Shown: positions 35,901 through 48,700 of the stretch, in pieces | Numbering within the stretch: position 1 is the first letter of the stretch | How the letters are laid out: each line of letters begins with the position of its first letter | Assembly (NCBI GenBank): GCA_003993805.1 | Contig: RSEF01000002.1 | Span: 72,563,878-72,627,877, forward strand | Length of the DNA stretch: 64,000 nucleotides | Reading direction: 5' to 3' | Source: Himantopus leucocephalus | Lineage: Eukaryota > Chordata > Aves > Charadriiformes > Recurvirostridae | Made by a program: the position numbers and the translations under genes | Notes under the pieces: generated by a model | The model's database searches: none | What the model was told of the DNA's origin: nothing | Seen by the model: only the letters and a program-made list of their open reading frames with translations

Positions 35901-36999
35901 CACAGCGTGGGGTTGCCCTACCCCTGTTGCGGACCCCAACGCAATTCCTATGGAAAATAAGACATTGTCCCTCAGCTGACCATCCCAGCATTGGAACAGA
36001 CCCCCGCAGAGCAGCAGAGCATTTCACCTGGGCTCTCCCCTTTGGCTCTTTTTTGTCTTTGGCAACAGACCATAATGTTCAGTATCCTGCGTGCACAGGT
36101 TGATGGCAAAGGAAAGAGCCTCTCCAACAGCAGCCCTGGGAAAGAGGAACAAACATTTCTCACCTAGTGTATGAACAAGCTCATTTGGGGGCTACTGCAA
36201 ATTCCAGCAGTAGTCGCAGTTTGGCTATTAGGCCTGCACCAGTCTAGCAGCATTCATCTCAAACCTTGTGGCACAGCTTTAAAGAACAGCATTAAAAGTG
36301 CAATTCCAAATACATGTTTCCTGGTGTGGTACCGCTTTTGAGTTCAATCAAATACATCTCTGCTATCAGCTGCCCAAATTCTTAAACCCAGCATGGACTC
36401 CAGAGGCTACTTCAGGCAATTCAATGTACTTTCAACTGTACCAAAAGAGCAGAGGGCTTGATGCTGCCAAGAAAGATCCCAGACTGTAAAGTAACAATTT
36501 ATCAGAATACTAATATACATTCTATAAATAAACCAAATTCCTTCCTCCTCTAAGCCAGGTGGAAGTTTAGTATCTTTACAGAGAATGGAAATGACTCCTA
36601 GAGAATGGAAAAACTGTCATACAATCCTGAACGTATGCAGTTACTGCTGCCACCCCAGTTAGGTAACAACTTCACCTAAATCTAGCATAAGATCTCTGCT
36701 GCTGTCAGAAGAGGAGGTCCCACCCCGCCTCTGCTCATTCTGTCTGCCTCTCGGGGGCCAGCCCTGTGGTCCCACAACGAGCTGTACAGGGCTGAACCCA
36801 TTTGCAAGCCAGTACTAATACTAGCATCAGATGGCTATGTAACCAAAGCATTAGATTTTCTTTCTGCTAAGCTGCACTATCTGCATCAGTAAGTCTGCAC
36901 AGAGGATGGATAATGTCTGTCACCTAAACCTTTGGCTCTGGGACAGAAAGGTTGAGCTCAGTAGTACTATCCCTATACACCATGTCTCACGTGGAGACT

Positions 37000-37555
37000 T
37001 GTCCTGGTTTCAGCTGGGATAGAGTTCATTTTCTTTCTAGTGGCTGCTGTGTTTTGGATTTGCTATGGAAGGAATGTCAATAATGCATATTGTTTTAGTT
37101 GTTGCTAGGTGATGTTTATACTATTCAAGGACTTTTTTCAGCTTCCCTTAGAGGCCGAGAAGGAGCATAGACAGAATAATGGAATGGCCAATGGAATATT
37201 CCATGCCATAGACGTCATGCTCGGTATATAAATGGGGGTTGGCTGGGGTGGGGAGGGAATCCATGGTTACTGTTTGGTGACCATTGGGATGGGATGGGCA
37301 ACCAGTTCACTGGGTGGTGAGAGTGACTTGCGTTGTATTACTTTGTTTTGTATATTCTTTTGCCATTATTATTATTATTACAGTTCTTTTCCTTTTTCTG
37401 TTGTTGTTCTATTAAACTGTCTTTATCTCAGCCCACTAGTTGCGTTTTTTCCTTTCCTTTCCCCTCCTTTTCTCTCTGCCCGTCTAGGGGGGAAGGGGGA
37501 GAATTGCGCGAGTGGCTGCATGGTCCTAGCTGCCAGCTGGGGTTAAACCACGATA
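37000..37555 (+). mobile_element. Solo LTR of an endogenous retrovirus (copy 2)
   Basis: A 556-bp relative of the 9299-9772 element, opening TGTCCTGGTTTCAGCTGGGA and ending GGGTTAAACCACGATA, where the terminal CA has decayed to TA. It keeps a TATA box (TATATAAAT, 37225-37233), a GACGTCA CRE-like core near 37211, and a tattaaactgtctttatctc R segment. Flanks agact / ggact could be a 5-bp target-site duplication with one mismatch. No internal retroviral genes are present. It lies antisense to GFOD1 inside the predicted 3' UTR. An ATT microsatellite occurs at about 37366-37380. Confidence 0.87.
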
Positions 37556-39024
37556 GGACTGTTCACTGCAGGGGCAGGGAAGAGGATTCCACCGTATCTT
37601 CTTCCAGCTGGCATCACAAAGCCCATAAAGACACAGAAAAAAAAAAAATACAGACAGGAAATACTGTCAACATTTGTGAACCAAAACGAGGTACAAAGAC
37701 ATGAACACCAATTGCAGCACAATGGCCAAACCACTAAGAAGCAAGCGTCGCAAAATTTTGGTCCACGTTTAGTTTCAGTTTTGGATGATGTTTAACTAGG
37801 CATGGTTAATTATCCACCGGGCTTGTATTCATGACTTGAACTAGCCACTATTTTCAATAAATGGCTTTTGCCTTACTATATGAAAACTCTCTTGATCCCC
37901 TTGGGGCTATATTCCATTTTTCAGGAGAGAGAGAGAGATGATTTCTTGATCAAATTCTCTCTTCTGCATTTCTCTCTGCATTTTTCAGGGCAGGAACTGG
38001 ATAGGATGGTATACCATGACAATTATAAGGGGAAATTCCTGTTGGCACTACCTCAGGAATTCTCAGAGAAATCCATTTTTAGGAAAAACATCCAAACTTG
38101 TCAAGGACTGCTTTCAAGAAGGAATGATGAAAGCTTGCCCGGGGTCTCGGCAGAAGTGGTCAGCCCCAGAGACAGTTGCTAGAACTGGCAAAACAACAGG
38201 GATAGAAACAATTCTCCACTTGGGTGTGGCTTTGCAGTATTACATTATTCCTTCATCAGTCACACTATTACACGCTGGGGAATATTTCATGAAAGGTCAC
38301 GAGTATGCTCTTCAAAAATTAAGCACACATGAATAATTTTGGGGTGGGAGTCAAGTTTCCTAACTTTAGCCACCTAAAAATTTAGAAGCCAAGATTCTCT
38401 GCAAAGGAGGAGGACAGGAATTTCTAGTGGGCACCTCCTTCTACATTAATCTTAGGATTAATGGAGTCAGCCTTTGGAGAGCTCTCTTTGTATTGACTAC
38501 TGTGTCCTTGCACAGCTGATCGGGACAAGATGCCTGACTTTCAGCTGGCTAAAGTCAGCTGAGATGAACCACTCTATTGATGTCCTCCTGTTCAAAAACA
38601 TGAAGCTCTAAAACTGGGCATAGGACAGGCAGGAGCATACAGCAATCAGATGGAGTCATTTGTAGAAGCCCTTAGTGCTCCTAAAAATAGCAAAACTGCA
38701 AGTGCTTTTTAAAAAATCTAAATTATTCTGACAGTTCTCTTTCTAACCTAAAATGGCGACACTAATGTGATGGCCTTGAGAAAGAGGGTCATATTTTTTC
38801 TTTTAATTTAGTGCTCATACAAATGTTCTCTTCTTTCCCCTAGTCAAAATTCACAAAAAAAAAAAACCTGGAAAGGTTTTTCTCAAGTTTAATATAGTGC
38901 TATATGCTTGTGTTCTACTTTTTTCCTATCTGAGGACCTAGCACTGTAAACACATAAGCACTGGAGCAGCTTTATGCAGAAAAGCAGTATCCCTGTTTAC
39001 TGGGATGATTCATATGTCTTTCAC

Positions 39025-39060
39025 TATATTCTTTCGAGAATATATTCTCAAAAGAATATA
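39025..39060. repeat. 36-bp near-perfect palindrome
   Basis: Two 18-bp arms (39025-39042 and 39043-39060) are inverted copies with one mismatch. The centre is the perfect 14-bp palindrome gagaatatattctc (39036-39049). In a GFOD1 transcript it would fold as a tight AU-rich hairpin. Confidence 0.9.
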
Positions 39061-39740
39061 TTATTTCAAGACTGCAATCTAAAGTATTAAAAAGAAGAAC
39101 ACGACAAACATATCAAAAGAGTTTGTCCACCCCTGCACTGATGACAGGGAATGACGACTACAGTACCAGTAGCTGGCCACTTTAAGGAGGTGAAGAGGTG
39201 GGGATCGCATGTAATTTTTTTCCCTGGAAATGGACTGGAAATTTTCTCATGCCTTTTGTTTTTCACTCACACTCACCACTTGGTGGAGGTGAAAGCTTCT
39301 GGGTTGAGCTATATGAAATTAATTGTCGGTATGCATCTCTCAAGTGCGAGTTCACAAAGGTTTAAAAGAACACCGCCCGTCTAAGCATCATATGGTTTCG
39401 GGTTGGTTTTCTGCTGTTTTCCACCTAAAACCAAAATGCACGATGAATTCACTCAAAAGTCAGTCCCAGACAAAGGAAATTGTGTGTAAATGTTCATAAG
39501 ACTAGTCTGAGTTCAGCTGTATAACAAACCCACTATCACTACTGTGTCATGCCACTTGCCATCCATGAAGGTTTTGCACAACCCATTTTAATCAGCAAAT
39601 CTGTGCAGTAAACACTGAAGCTTACCGGGAGCCCGCAGAAGACCCTCCCTCCCCCAATACCGGGGCATATGCACTGTGGTTGAGGACTGCTTTGTTTTAA
39701 AAGCCACACATTTTCCTACTTAATTGTGCTTTAAATAAAA

Positions 39741-39761
39741 GAAAACAAAACAAAACAAAAA
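39741..39761. repeat. (AAAAC)n simple repeat
   Basis: A short A-rich microsatellite of aaaac units inside the predicted GFOD1 3' UTR. Confidence 0.7.
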
Positions 39762-40346
39762 ACAACTAGTTAAACCAACACAGAGAAGCTCCTAACAAGC
39801 TATATGAAAAGTGAGCTGCCAAGATTTTCTGTATCACACAACACTTTCACACCAAGTCCTATTGTTCTGTGTGTTGGTTAGAGGTGTAGTACTACAGCAC
39901 GGTGGTGTCAGCTGTCATGGTAGGAACCATTCATGTCAGACACTACAGAAAATTTAATGACATGACAGTACCTTCACAGCCCTCTGGTAGGTAAGGAAAA
40001 TCTAAAAGGATTTTCCCAACCTTTCACAGTAAACACAATTGGATAATCTAAAGCCCCTGCAAGCAGGAGATGAGTCCATGATATATCTTTCCAATCAGCC
40101 AGCTAATACTGTTATTAAAACAGTTACGTTATGTCAGCTCTTAAGTCTCCTATCTGTTTTGGGCATTTCTAAGGACCTTATCACTTTGGCATTTAGCCAC
40201 CACCAGATTTAGTTGATCCAAACACTGTATTTCCTTCTCTCGTATCCTCAGCTGTTTCTAAGATGCCCAGGCCCTTCACAGGGGCTGTGTTGCCATTTCC
40301 TTTAAGAGCTGCCTGGTTCCTATTCTTTCCTAGGAGCCGAGAGGAG

Positions 40347-41266
40347 CTAGCAGTACAGAGACATCCTGCTCTTCCGCATGGCTTCACTGATTAAGTATGC
40401 CGGGCTCAGTTCTGGCTCCTCGGTCATGATTGAAATGTTCTGCCACTCCCCCAGCTGGTTTGACTTTTTAATGGTGTCCACCACGCATAGGGCATACAGA
40501 CAGTCGTCAAAAGTGGCAGCCATCGTGAGGGGCCTCCCGTCCCATGTCCTCCTGTCGTCCTGGTCCTCAAATGCCTGCCGGACAGCTTGAACCATCTTAA
40601 TGGTTCCCCGGAGGTAGGGGGATGGGATGTCACTGAAGGCCTTCTCTGGAAGTAAGGAGTTGCTGACTGGCGTGGAGTCCTTCAGCAGGAGCTCCCGCTG
40701 AGGAGAACTGTTGCTCTGTCCGTAGAGATCAGTGCCTATTACAATCAGCCGTCCTGCTGAACCCACCACAATAATGTCTTGTTTGAACTCCCCGGGGACG
40801 TTGAAGTTGAGCGTCACCGTGCAGCACACGCCGCCTTCCAAGACCATCTGAAACGTACAGAAGTCATCACTGGTGATCTGCCGTATCCCCTTGATGTGGT
40901 CAGTCTGCTTCACAAAGGTCTTGAGCAACCCGTGCACCTTCACAGCCTTCTGGCTGGTGAGGAAGGTCAGGAGGTCGATGATGTAGGTGCCAACTGAGTG
41001 CAAGCCCCCACCTCCCATCAGGTCATCGCAGCTCCAGTTGTACTTCTTGCCTAGCAGGCTTCCGCTGTGAACCTGCACCTCGCACACCAGTAGCTCCCCT
41101 ACGTAACCCTCCTGGATCAGCTGCTTCATCTTCACAAAAGCAGGCAGGAAGCGCAAAACGTTCCCCATGATGCTCATGAGCTTTGGGTAATAATGAGCTG
41201 CAGTCATCATCCTAAATGCATCCAGGGGAGTCGCCGTTCGGTCACAGATGACATTTTTTCCAATGC
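40347..41266 (-). CDS. GFOD1: GFOD1, glucose-fructose oxidoreductase domain containing 1 (last exon)
   Basis: This exon carries 306 codons including the stop plus a 2-base partial codon, from a split Gly to the C-terminal RMSLYC and a TAG stop (40347-40349). The acceptor (ctgtttttcag, just above 41266) precedes GC ATT GGA AAA AAT GTC, so the exon begins [19 protein letters not shown], inside the NAD(P)-binding Rossmann domain of the Gfo/Idh/MocA family. It then covers the C-terminal alpha/beta domain, including [20 protein letters not shown] and [20 protein letters not shown]. At the position of the family EKP motif the protein reads CDR. With a first exon of about 84 codons the total would be about 390 residues, the length I know for GFOD1. 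That first exon is not in the window. The RKSRMSLYC tail and the locus next to TBC1D7 favour GFOD1 over GFOD2. Biochemical activity is not established. Confidence 0.95.
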
Positions 41267-44200
41267 CTGAAAAACAGTTTAAAAAAAAAAAACCTCAACA
41301 AAGATATATCGATTGAGTAAGCGGAAATCCTCAAGGCTATTCTTAAAGACTAAGCCAAGGAGAAAGATCCTTGAAAGAAGAAAACATTTCAATATGGTGT
41401 TAAAGGCACAAAGATCCCCTCTGGCATGTTTCCAAAATGCATGTAAGAGTTTCTTAAGCACCACAGTGAAAAATTATCCCCTTATATTTTCAAAATGCAC
41501 CCATGCCTAAAAATAGCATGCAGGTGAGGGCCTGGACAGACAAGAAATTAAGCTAAGGTAAGGTGGACTGCTACCCCACATTTGCCACCTTCTGGGAGCA
41601 TGTATGAAACCAACCACCCTCGCTCAGCCATCTCACAGACATCTCTCCTGTGATAACCTGCCTGCGTGTGGGCTTCTGAGAGCTGAATCTGAGCTTCAGA
41701 TTCAAATCCCTGAAGCATATGAGTAACACGACAGCATGTACACAATAACTGAACGTAGGTACACTGAAAAGTCTGGGCATGTCTTCTCAATGGTCTTGTC
41801 CCTTCATCTTTCCCGTTCAGACTGTTTAAGAGGCTCTGACTGGAGAGATGGAGAAGTACTGGGCTTGTTGCTTGATTGAAAATGTAGGAATTGCTTCTCA
41901 CTCACAAAATTCCACACTGTTCTGACAATGGCACTCTTTTTTTTTTGAAGCAGCTCTGCTGAAATGTCAACAGCACATCCATGGTGCCAAGGGAGAGCCA
42001 CGATTGCTCTAAAACAGGTCAAATGTAGCTGTGACAATCTGTTCCCTCACAGAATTGCCCATATGGGCACACTGTTTACTGAAGCTTGCATGATGGCCCT
42101 GTTTTATCTGGCCATCAAGGTGTGCAACGGAATGCAGTGCAGGCTGAGATGCTTAAATAATGGGTTTGTTACTGATTTCTCCTCATCAAATACTTTCATT
42201 CTGTACCCATACGCACATATAGTGACAGAATCTCCAGTCTCCTTTTTAGTTGCATACAAATATATATTTTTTTTTACGCTTAATGAGCAATATTAGGTGA
42301 GCTATACAACACCTTATAGCACTAAATAATGATCTTTGCCGTGAGAGCCTCAGGCTATAACTGGGCTGGGCACTTAAAAGACCTGAATTTGGAATGTGTC
42401 TGCTGGAGTCTAGATGAATAAATCTGGTTACTTGCTAAATCGCGTTGTGTTTTGACTCCTTTTCCCTTCAGATAGGTGAGAGATCCCTTTTTCTTTAAAG
42501 AGCTATTGTGAGGATAAAATTTTACATGTTTTGGAGCTGTTTGGATGAAGTCATATAAATACAGACAGATGGCAGGGATCTGTCTGGGCCCACTTATATG
42601 AATATTTAACAGCCTGACTGGAAGAAGAAGGGGGTCACAGTCCAAACATTCAATAACCAGATTATCCACACTGCCTATTCCCAGTCTTTGTCTGCTGCTA
42701 TTTGAGTAGCTGAAACTGGAGGGAGGGCTGTCACCACTGAAGTGGCAGTCACATCTAGTTAACAGCCAAGAAGAGAAAGATCTTCCTTTAACTTGCTCCT
42801 ATTTACCTTCTACTTAATCAGATAAGTAGACACATACTCATTTTCCTCTTATATTAGGCAGGAATCCTCTCTTCAGTGGCCATGGTCTTTCTCACTTTTC
42901 TCTCTCATCTTTACAGACTGCTACGGGTGACCTAGTTGACACTTTCAACCACATAGCACTTCTTTTCCTTCTCCTGAACAATTTTTTTCTGCATTTGCTT
43001 GATATTGGAGAAAGCATTCATCCACCTGCCCTAAATTCCTCTAACTGGCAGCTCCAGCTATGCCACTTGATACAGATCACTAATATAACAGCCCTCCTTG
43101 ATTTACACAGACTCTTTGCAGAGAGATTTTAGTCTGGCAAATTAGTTATCAAAATAAGGGAAATCTCAGACAAAACTTGCCCGTAGTCAAATCTTCCTGA
43201 AATAGTCATTTTCTCCCCAAAGAACCCATATGTACTACGCCATCATCTGACTTGTTCACCACTGATCCACAGGCATCATTTTCTGCTCCAGTTCAGCTTC
43301 CATCATTCTGCCTCACAGGCGCCTGTCGCCTTTTATCCGGGGTCTGTGCAGGCACTAATCTCTCAAGATACGCAGCTCTACGTGTGCTCGTGAGCAAAAG
43401 GGTCTGCTTTCTTTAGGAACTGCAGCCTGGGGACAATGTTTCTGCTGGGCATTCAGTGCCGTGCACAGCGGGGGTCAGTCCTTCACTGAGTGGGGCAGGG
43501 ACCGCTTGGGACTGTCTCTGAGTACCAAATTATGATTATAAATATGGAAGAGAAGCCTATGGGTTTTTACATCCCTGACATTCAAGAAAAAATGCCATTA
43601 GGATCAGTGTAAGTCAGGCACACATGCAGGGAAAAGGGAAGAGTCCTAAATATTTTTATGGAGACAGGGAAAAGGTGAAGTCTTATGCTTACTCATTCTA
43701 CCATTTCAAGCTTTTTGGAAAGGGTGAAGAAACCTTTTAATTACAGCAAATCCAAAATGCAAATGCTTTGAGACCCTTCTCACCTCTGTGCATACGCCGA
43801 CAATATATGCTGTGCTCTCATCCCTGTCAGGGATTTAAACAGATTTTTGCTTGGTGCCCAGAAAGCTTTTATACTCTATTAAAGCTCGCGCAGGTTCTTT
43901 CAGCGTGACGCTGCTCAGCACTTGAGTCTGTGCACACTACAGATCTTTGTCTTCTCTGTAGCCGCAAAATCTGCAAGCAGCCACATTAGCTTTCTTGAAG
44001 CAGGGAGGAGAGAACATGGAAGGTTTGCTTAATTTAATTTAGAGAAATACTCTGGTGTGTTTATGCAACTAGAATAAGAAACAGGCGGATCAAAACACCA
44101 TCGTCTTCTGCTCTCCTCCCTCTGCTCCCTTCTCAAAAGGAGAAGGAAAAAAGGCACATTCTCTAAAGCAGCGACAGGCAGAGCAGAGGGCAGCGTGTGA

Positions 44201-45180
44201 GGAAAACCTCCCTTCCCAACACCCACAGTCTCATGCAAAGGCGCGCTCTGAGTGCAGGTGCCACAGGGGGATTCTCTGGGAACTGAGCCCCTTCTCCTCG
44301 CCTGGGGTTAGGGTCTAAGCCTGTCCACTTTTGGACAAGACTCTCTAAGAAACAATCAACTGTTACTGCTTGTCATTCTACCAACGTGTTTTGCCGCTTC
44401 ACACATCTTTGAAAATCACACCACAGCAGACAGCAAAAACTTCATTAATTACCTAAAAGCAGGGCAGTGCTGTCAGCTTGTAAAGTACAATATATTTGTC
44501 CATGGCAATAAGCAATAGAGGCAAATGTATCTCATTGTATGAAAGGATACACCCCCCCTTCCACATGCATCAAGAAATCTGGTCTACAGTGCTACAGTTC
44601 TTAATCAGGCAACTCCTGAGCATTGATTTCTGGAGTTCTTAAGTGAAAAGAAGAAAAATAATTTAAGTACATATCATTCTTTTTGAGGGGTCAACACAGC
44701 CTTCACCCCAGTCTCTCTGCTTGGCTGTGCTTCAAAAAGCGGTGCCAGCCAGGCGGTAAGTGACATGACGTAGCACAGGATTTCTCTGCTCTGGCACGGA
44801 ACAAGGGAGGGCTCGCTCCTGGCCAGCCTGAGTCCAAAGCTGAAGTCGGGTAACGTGTCTCTTCGCAAAGCTCCCAGGAGTGCAAGTTGATTCTGTGGAG
44901 TCCACCCACAGCTGCCATGCAGGGCTTCAGCCTGGGACCTGCTCTGTGCCCCACTGCTCCAGGCACAGCCAGCCAGGAACGCAAAGAACCTGCATTAACA
45001 GGCACTGTGCCATGGTGCTGGTAAGCCACCTGTGCCCACAGGTGTGGGGCCACGAGGTGGCAACCACATTAGACCCAATAGGTCTGCCTCCCTAAACCTC
45101 TCTGTCTTCTCCCTCGAGCAGGAAAACGGGAAAAAAACAAGTAATGGTGGATCTGGAAGATCTGGAAGATGTCCATCCAT

Positions 45181-45275
45181 AGAATCATAGAATGGTTTAG
45201 GTTGGAAGGGACCTTGAAGACCATCTAGTTCTAACCCCCCTGCCATAGGCAGGGACACCTCCCACTAGACCAACA
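45181..45275 (-). mobile_element. CR1 LINE 3' fragment
   Basis: On the plus strand it reads as the reverse complement of the CR1 3' end: atagaatcatagaatggttt, ggttggaagggaccttgaag, then ccctgccataggcagggaca. It is the sense of GFOD1 transcription. Only about 95 bp are clearly recognisable; a degraded extension to the right is possible. Confidence 0.92.
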
Positions 45276-45702
45276 ACGATAGAGACCAGACCCCTAGGCC
45301 AACAACTTAGGTATAACTCACTCTAGCAGTCCTTAAAAATGTGAAAGGACATGAGTTTGAGCAAAACGACACAAAAGAATTGACTTCTAGGTTTGCTTGC
45401 TAAAGATGGCAACACCTTACGACTGCTTGGTTCCTCTTTGAAATGAATCATTTTCCAGAGCAGGTCCACATCACAGAACCTCTACTAACACCAGTGTCTT
45501 CTGGCTTCTCAGTGTCACACAAGGAAGGTTAAGGGCTGAATGGTCCATCTTAACTATTCTTTTTCTCCCAGGGGTGCATATATCCCCCAAGCCAAACCTC
45601 ATCAACTTAGATACCAATCTGCATTTATTTTAACAAGGTTATTTAAGAACACTGATCTTCTCTGAAGAAGTAGATGTCTAACCAACTCTCTAGAAGCAGC
45701 TA

Positions 45703-45750
45703 AGCAAATAGAACAAAACTGTCTATAGCAAATAGAAGAAAATTGTCTAT
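45703..45750. repeat. 24-bp tandem duplication, two copies
   Basis: Units 45703-45726 and 45727-45750 share agcaaatagaa(c/g)aaaa(c/t)tgtctat, differing at two bases. It is intronic in GFOD1. Confidence 0.85.
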
Positions 45751-48700
45751 ACTGTCATTGGTGCTACCATTCATTTCAGTGAAGATTTCTCTAGCACCTT
45801 ATGCTGGAAAGTCGAATTGTAACCATGATCTAATGGCTTGTCACCCACCTCACAGTAATTATTTTCATCAGGAAGTCATGTGATTTATTTGCAAACCTCA
45901 GCTTTCATTTCAGAAAAAGGAAGCCCTTGTCACGTGGAGACAATTTTGAAAGCCAAACAGCCCAGAAGTGAGTGCCAAGTAGGTACAGTCCAGGGTAGTA
46001 GTATTTACAATTTTTTCCATGCAAATGCAGGGGAAGAGTAAGGAGCTAGAGTAAGAATTTAACTCCTGGTTTTGAAATGCCTGGTGTTTGCAGCTCTTCA
46101 TTTTACAGACAGCTCTAGCTCCTTGGCTACCAGCAGCCCAAGATTCTTTGTCCCTGTAACTTTCCTGTGCCGCACAGCCTCAAACCGAGCAGACCTCCTG
46201 GGCCCACAGTGCAGGGAGGGTAGAGTGGCCATAACCGGCACAGGCTTCATCAGTCATGAAGCCTGCAATGTCAGCTCTTTTTTTTTCCCCATCTGCTCTG
46301 ATTGTTTTAAATAAGGAGAGAAATATTTTCACATAAAAAAATCCAACTAATTAAAAAAAGTGTCCGTCACTGAACTGAAGTAAAACTAGACCACTATCTG
46401 TTCAGCTCAGGACATGAGGCCCCAATACAGTATTTTCTCCTCCTCCTAGTCACAAGAAAATCCAAAAGGGCTCTATTTGGAGCCTGAGCATATAATCAAA
46501 ACTTTCACTGGCACCAGATTCATTAGTTAGCAGTCGCTACCTATAGCTCTTGGTCAGAGGGGTGGGGGGGGTGAGAGAAAGGGCAAAATAAGGTTTTGGT
46601 TCACGAAGCTAAATTAGCCAGAAAAAAAATACATTTCTAAAGCTAAAGAGGAACTGTGAACACTCCAGGAATAGTCTGAGAGTTTCAGGAGAAACAGGAG
46701 GAGTGGAAGAGCATGCTTACCGGTTATTTCAAATGGATGATTTTAAACATTTGTATTGGATTACAGTGTCTTCTTTAAATACAGTTTTATTTTTTAAAAA
46801 ACAAGCTAATACAAAATTACATTCCAAATGGTGACAATACACATTACCATTAATACGGTTACAATAAATAAATATGGGCAAATTTTTCTTCTCAGATTTT
46901 GACCATTGCAGCTGCTGTTGTTGCCTTTGGATCCTATACAGAATCAGAGGGGAAATCATCTTTGGCACTCATTCCTGTTCACAGCTTGTAGGACATGTTG
47001 CAATGATATGTGCTGTATTATTAGTACACATATTATTAGTTGTAATCAGATCACGGTTTCCATCCTAATGCAGTTTGACATGGTTTGCAAATACAAAACA
47101 GTATCATCTAACACATGAATGAGGAGTATCTCATTCACAGTTTTCCAGCATTGTAACACTGAAAAAATAGGAGGGATACTCAGCACTTTTATAAATAAGA
47201 TATACAGCTAATCTTATAAATGTACCCAAGTCAACAAACAAAAAGTAGCAAGTTTAGTTAAATATACTTTGTGGCAAATCAGTCATTTTGGTCATACTGA
47301 CAAAAGACCTTTCCTTAGGAATGTACCAAAGTCCATAGTCAAAACAAATGGCTTAAATCAAAAGTCACTACTTCTCATTTTAATAGTTGATTTACAGCAA
47401 TTTGCTCTTCTGCACAGATGTACACTCATTGTCAATTCTGTGGTTTTGCACAGAAACCATCTCAGAAACTACATTAGGCACCAGGAGGCAGCACGTGGTT
47501 CCCTACAGCTAAATTGATGTTTGATATAAGCTGAGTATCAGTAGAACTGTGCATATTGCAAATTCCCATACTAGACAGAGATCTGTTTGCGATACTAATT
47601 ATGTTAGTGGATGGTACTACTGCAACCCCACTGGATATTCAGAAAATGTCTTTCCATTTCTTCAAATTCTGGTATATACCTATATGCAAAAACATACAGA
47701 ATTGTTTTTTCCCTCAGTAATAATGACTTCAGAAATCCTCGCAGCTGTTTGAACCATTCCCTTCTATCTTCTTCTTTCAAATTTGCAAAAGATACAACAT
47801 TTGGAGGCTGTAATTTAGTCAGGCCCTCAAAAAAATCTCATGGCAATACTTGAAGACTCTGAACACAACCAGAGGTTGGTAATGCAGAAGTTCTCTTTCC
47901 CTTCCAAATCCATCACTCCCTAAGAAACCCAGAAGAAAATGTAAGTGATCTGAGCTGTAACTGTGCTGAACTGTTGACTGCAGAAGAGACCCGCAGAGCT
48001 AAAAGCAGATTTTTGTGAAACAGTAAAAAGCACTATTTTTGCTGTTTCAGAACTGTCTTTATGATAATCTCACAGTCATGGTCCCTTTTGTATGGAGCTG
48101 GAACAAACCAGTTCGGTATTATTATGTATTTCTAGCAGACATGTACCAAGGAGAGAGACACAACACTGCAAATGCCTCTTGGAAATTGTATGCAAATACA
48201 GAATTTGAAGGCAGTAGCTCATACAGCCACTGTCCATTTATTTTAAGTTTTGATAGCTGGGGTGGCTCTTCAGTCTCTCAGAGATACCGCAATCGTATAG
48301 TCAGTTTAGCCTGCTACAAGGATGATAAGCCACAAATCTTTAGCACCATAAATCATGATTTTCTGATCTGCTGTTCAACCACTGCATATTACTTGGTGAG
48401 CAGTATCCCCTGTTAATTACAACTCCACAAACGGCTCCTTCCCAGCTCAGCTGCAGATGATAACTATAAGGATGCTCTGGCCCCTCGCTGTTAGCAGCAG
48501 GCAACGCCCCGGCCCCCAGGCACCGTTTCCAAACAGTCACCTCAACAAAAAGTGCTTCTTTCGTTTGGCTGTCTTGCCACAAAGCTGCTGTAAGGCCTAG
48601 AGGGATATCGTGCTCATTAATATGGAGCTCATCTGGGTGTTGGAGCAGTGGGAAGGGCCTGGAAACCTGGGCATCGTGAGGACCCAAGTGAAGCCCATAG

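Larger units (their letters stand above)
32935..40346 (-). other. GFOD1: Probable long 3' UTR of GFOD1
   Basis: From the GFOD1 stop to the tandem poly(A) signals there is no splice-like interruption needed and no other gene. The distal part (33230-33480) is rich in AU elements on the minus strand, including TATTTAT motifs, typical of regulated 3' UTR ends. I recall that mammalian GFOD1 also has a last exon several kilobases long. A solo LTR (37000-37555) and a 36-bp palindrome (39025-39060) lie inside it. Open frames at 35499-36103 are chance. A shorter isoform ending nearer the stop cannot be excluded. Confidence 0.5.

Noticed and set aside
35499..36103. Overlapping plus-strand frames of 153, 156 and 98 codons and a minus-strand frame of 110
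   Set aside because: Several frames are open together, none with family features, and the region lies in the predicted GFOD1 3' UTR.
40378..40997. Plus-strand open frames opposite GFOD1
   Set aside because: They are antisense shadows of the GFOD1 coding exon.
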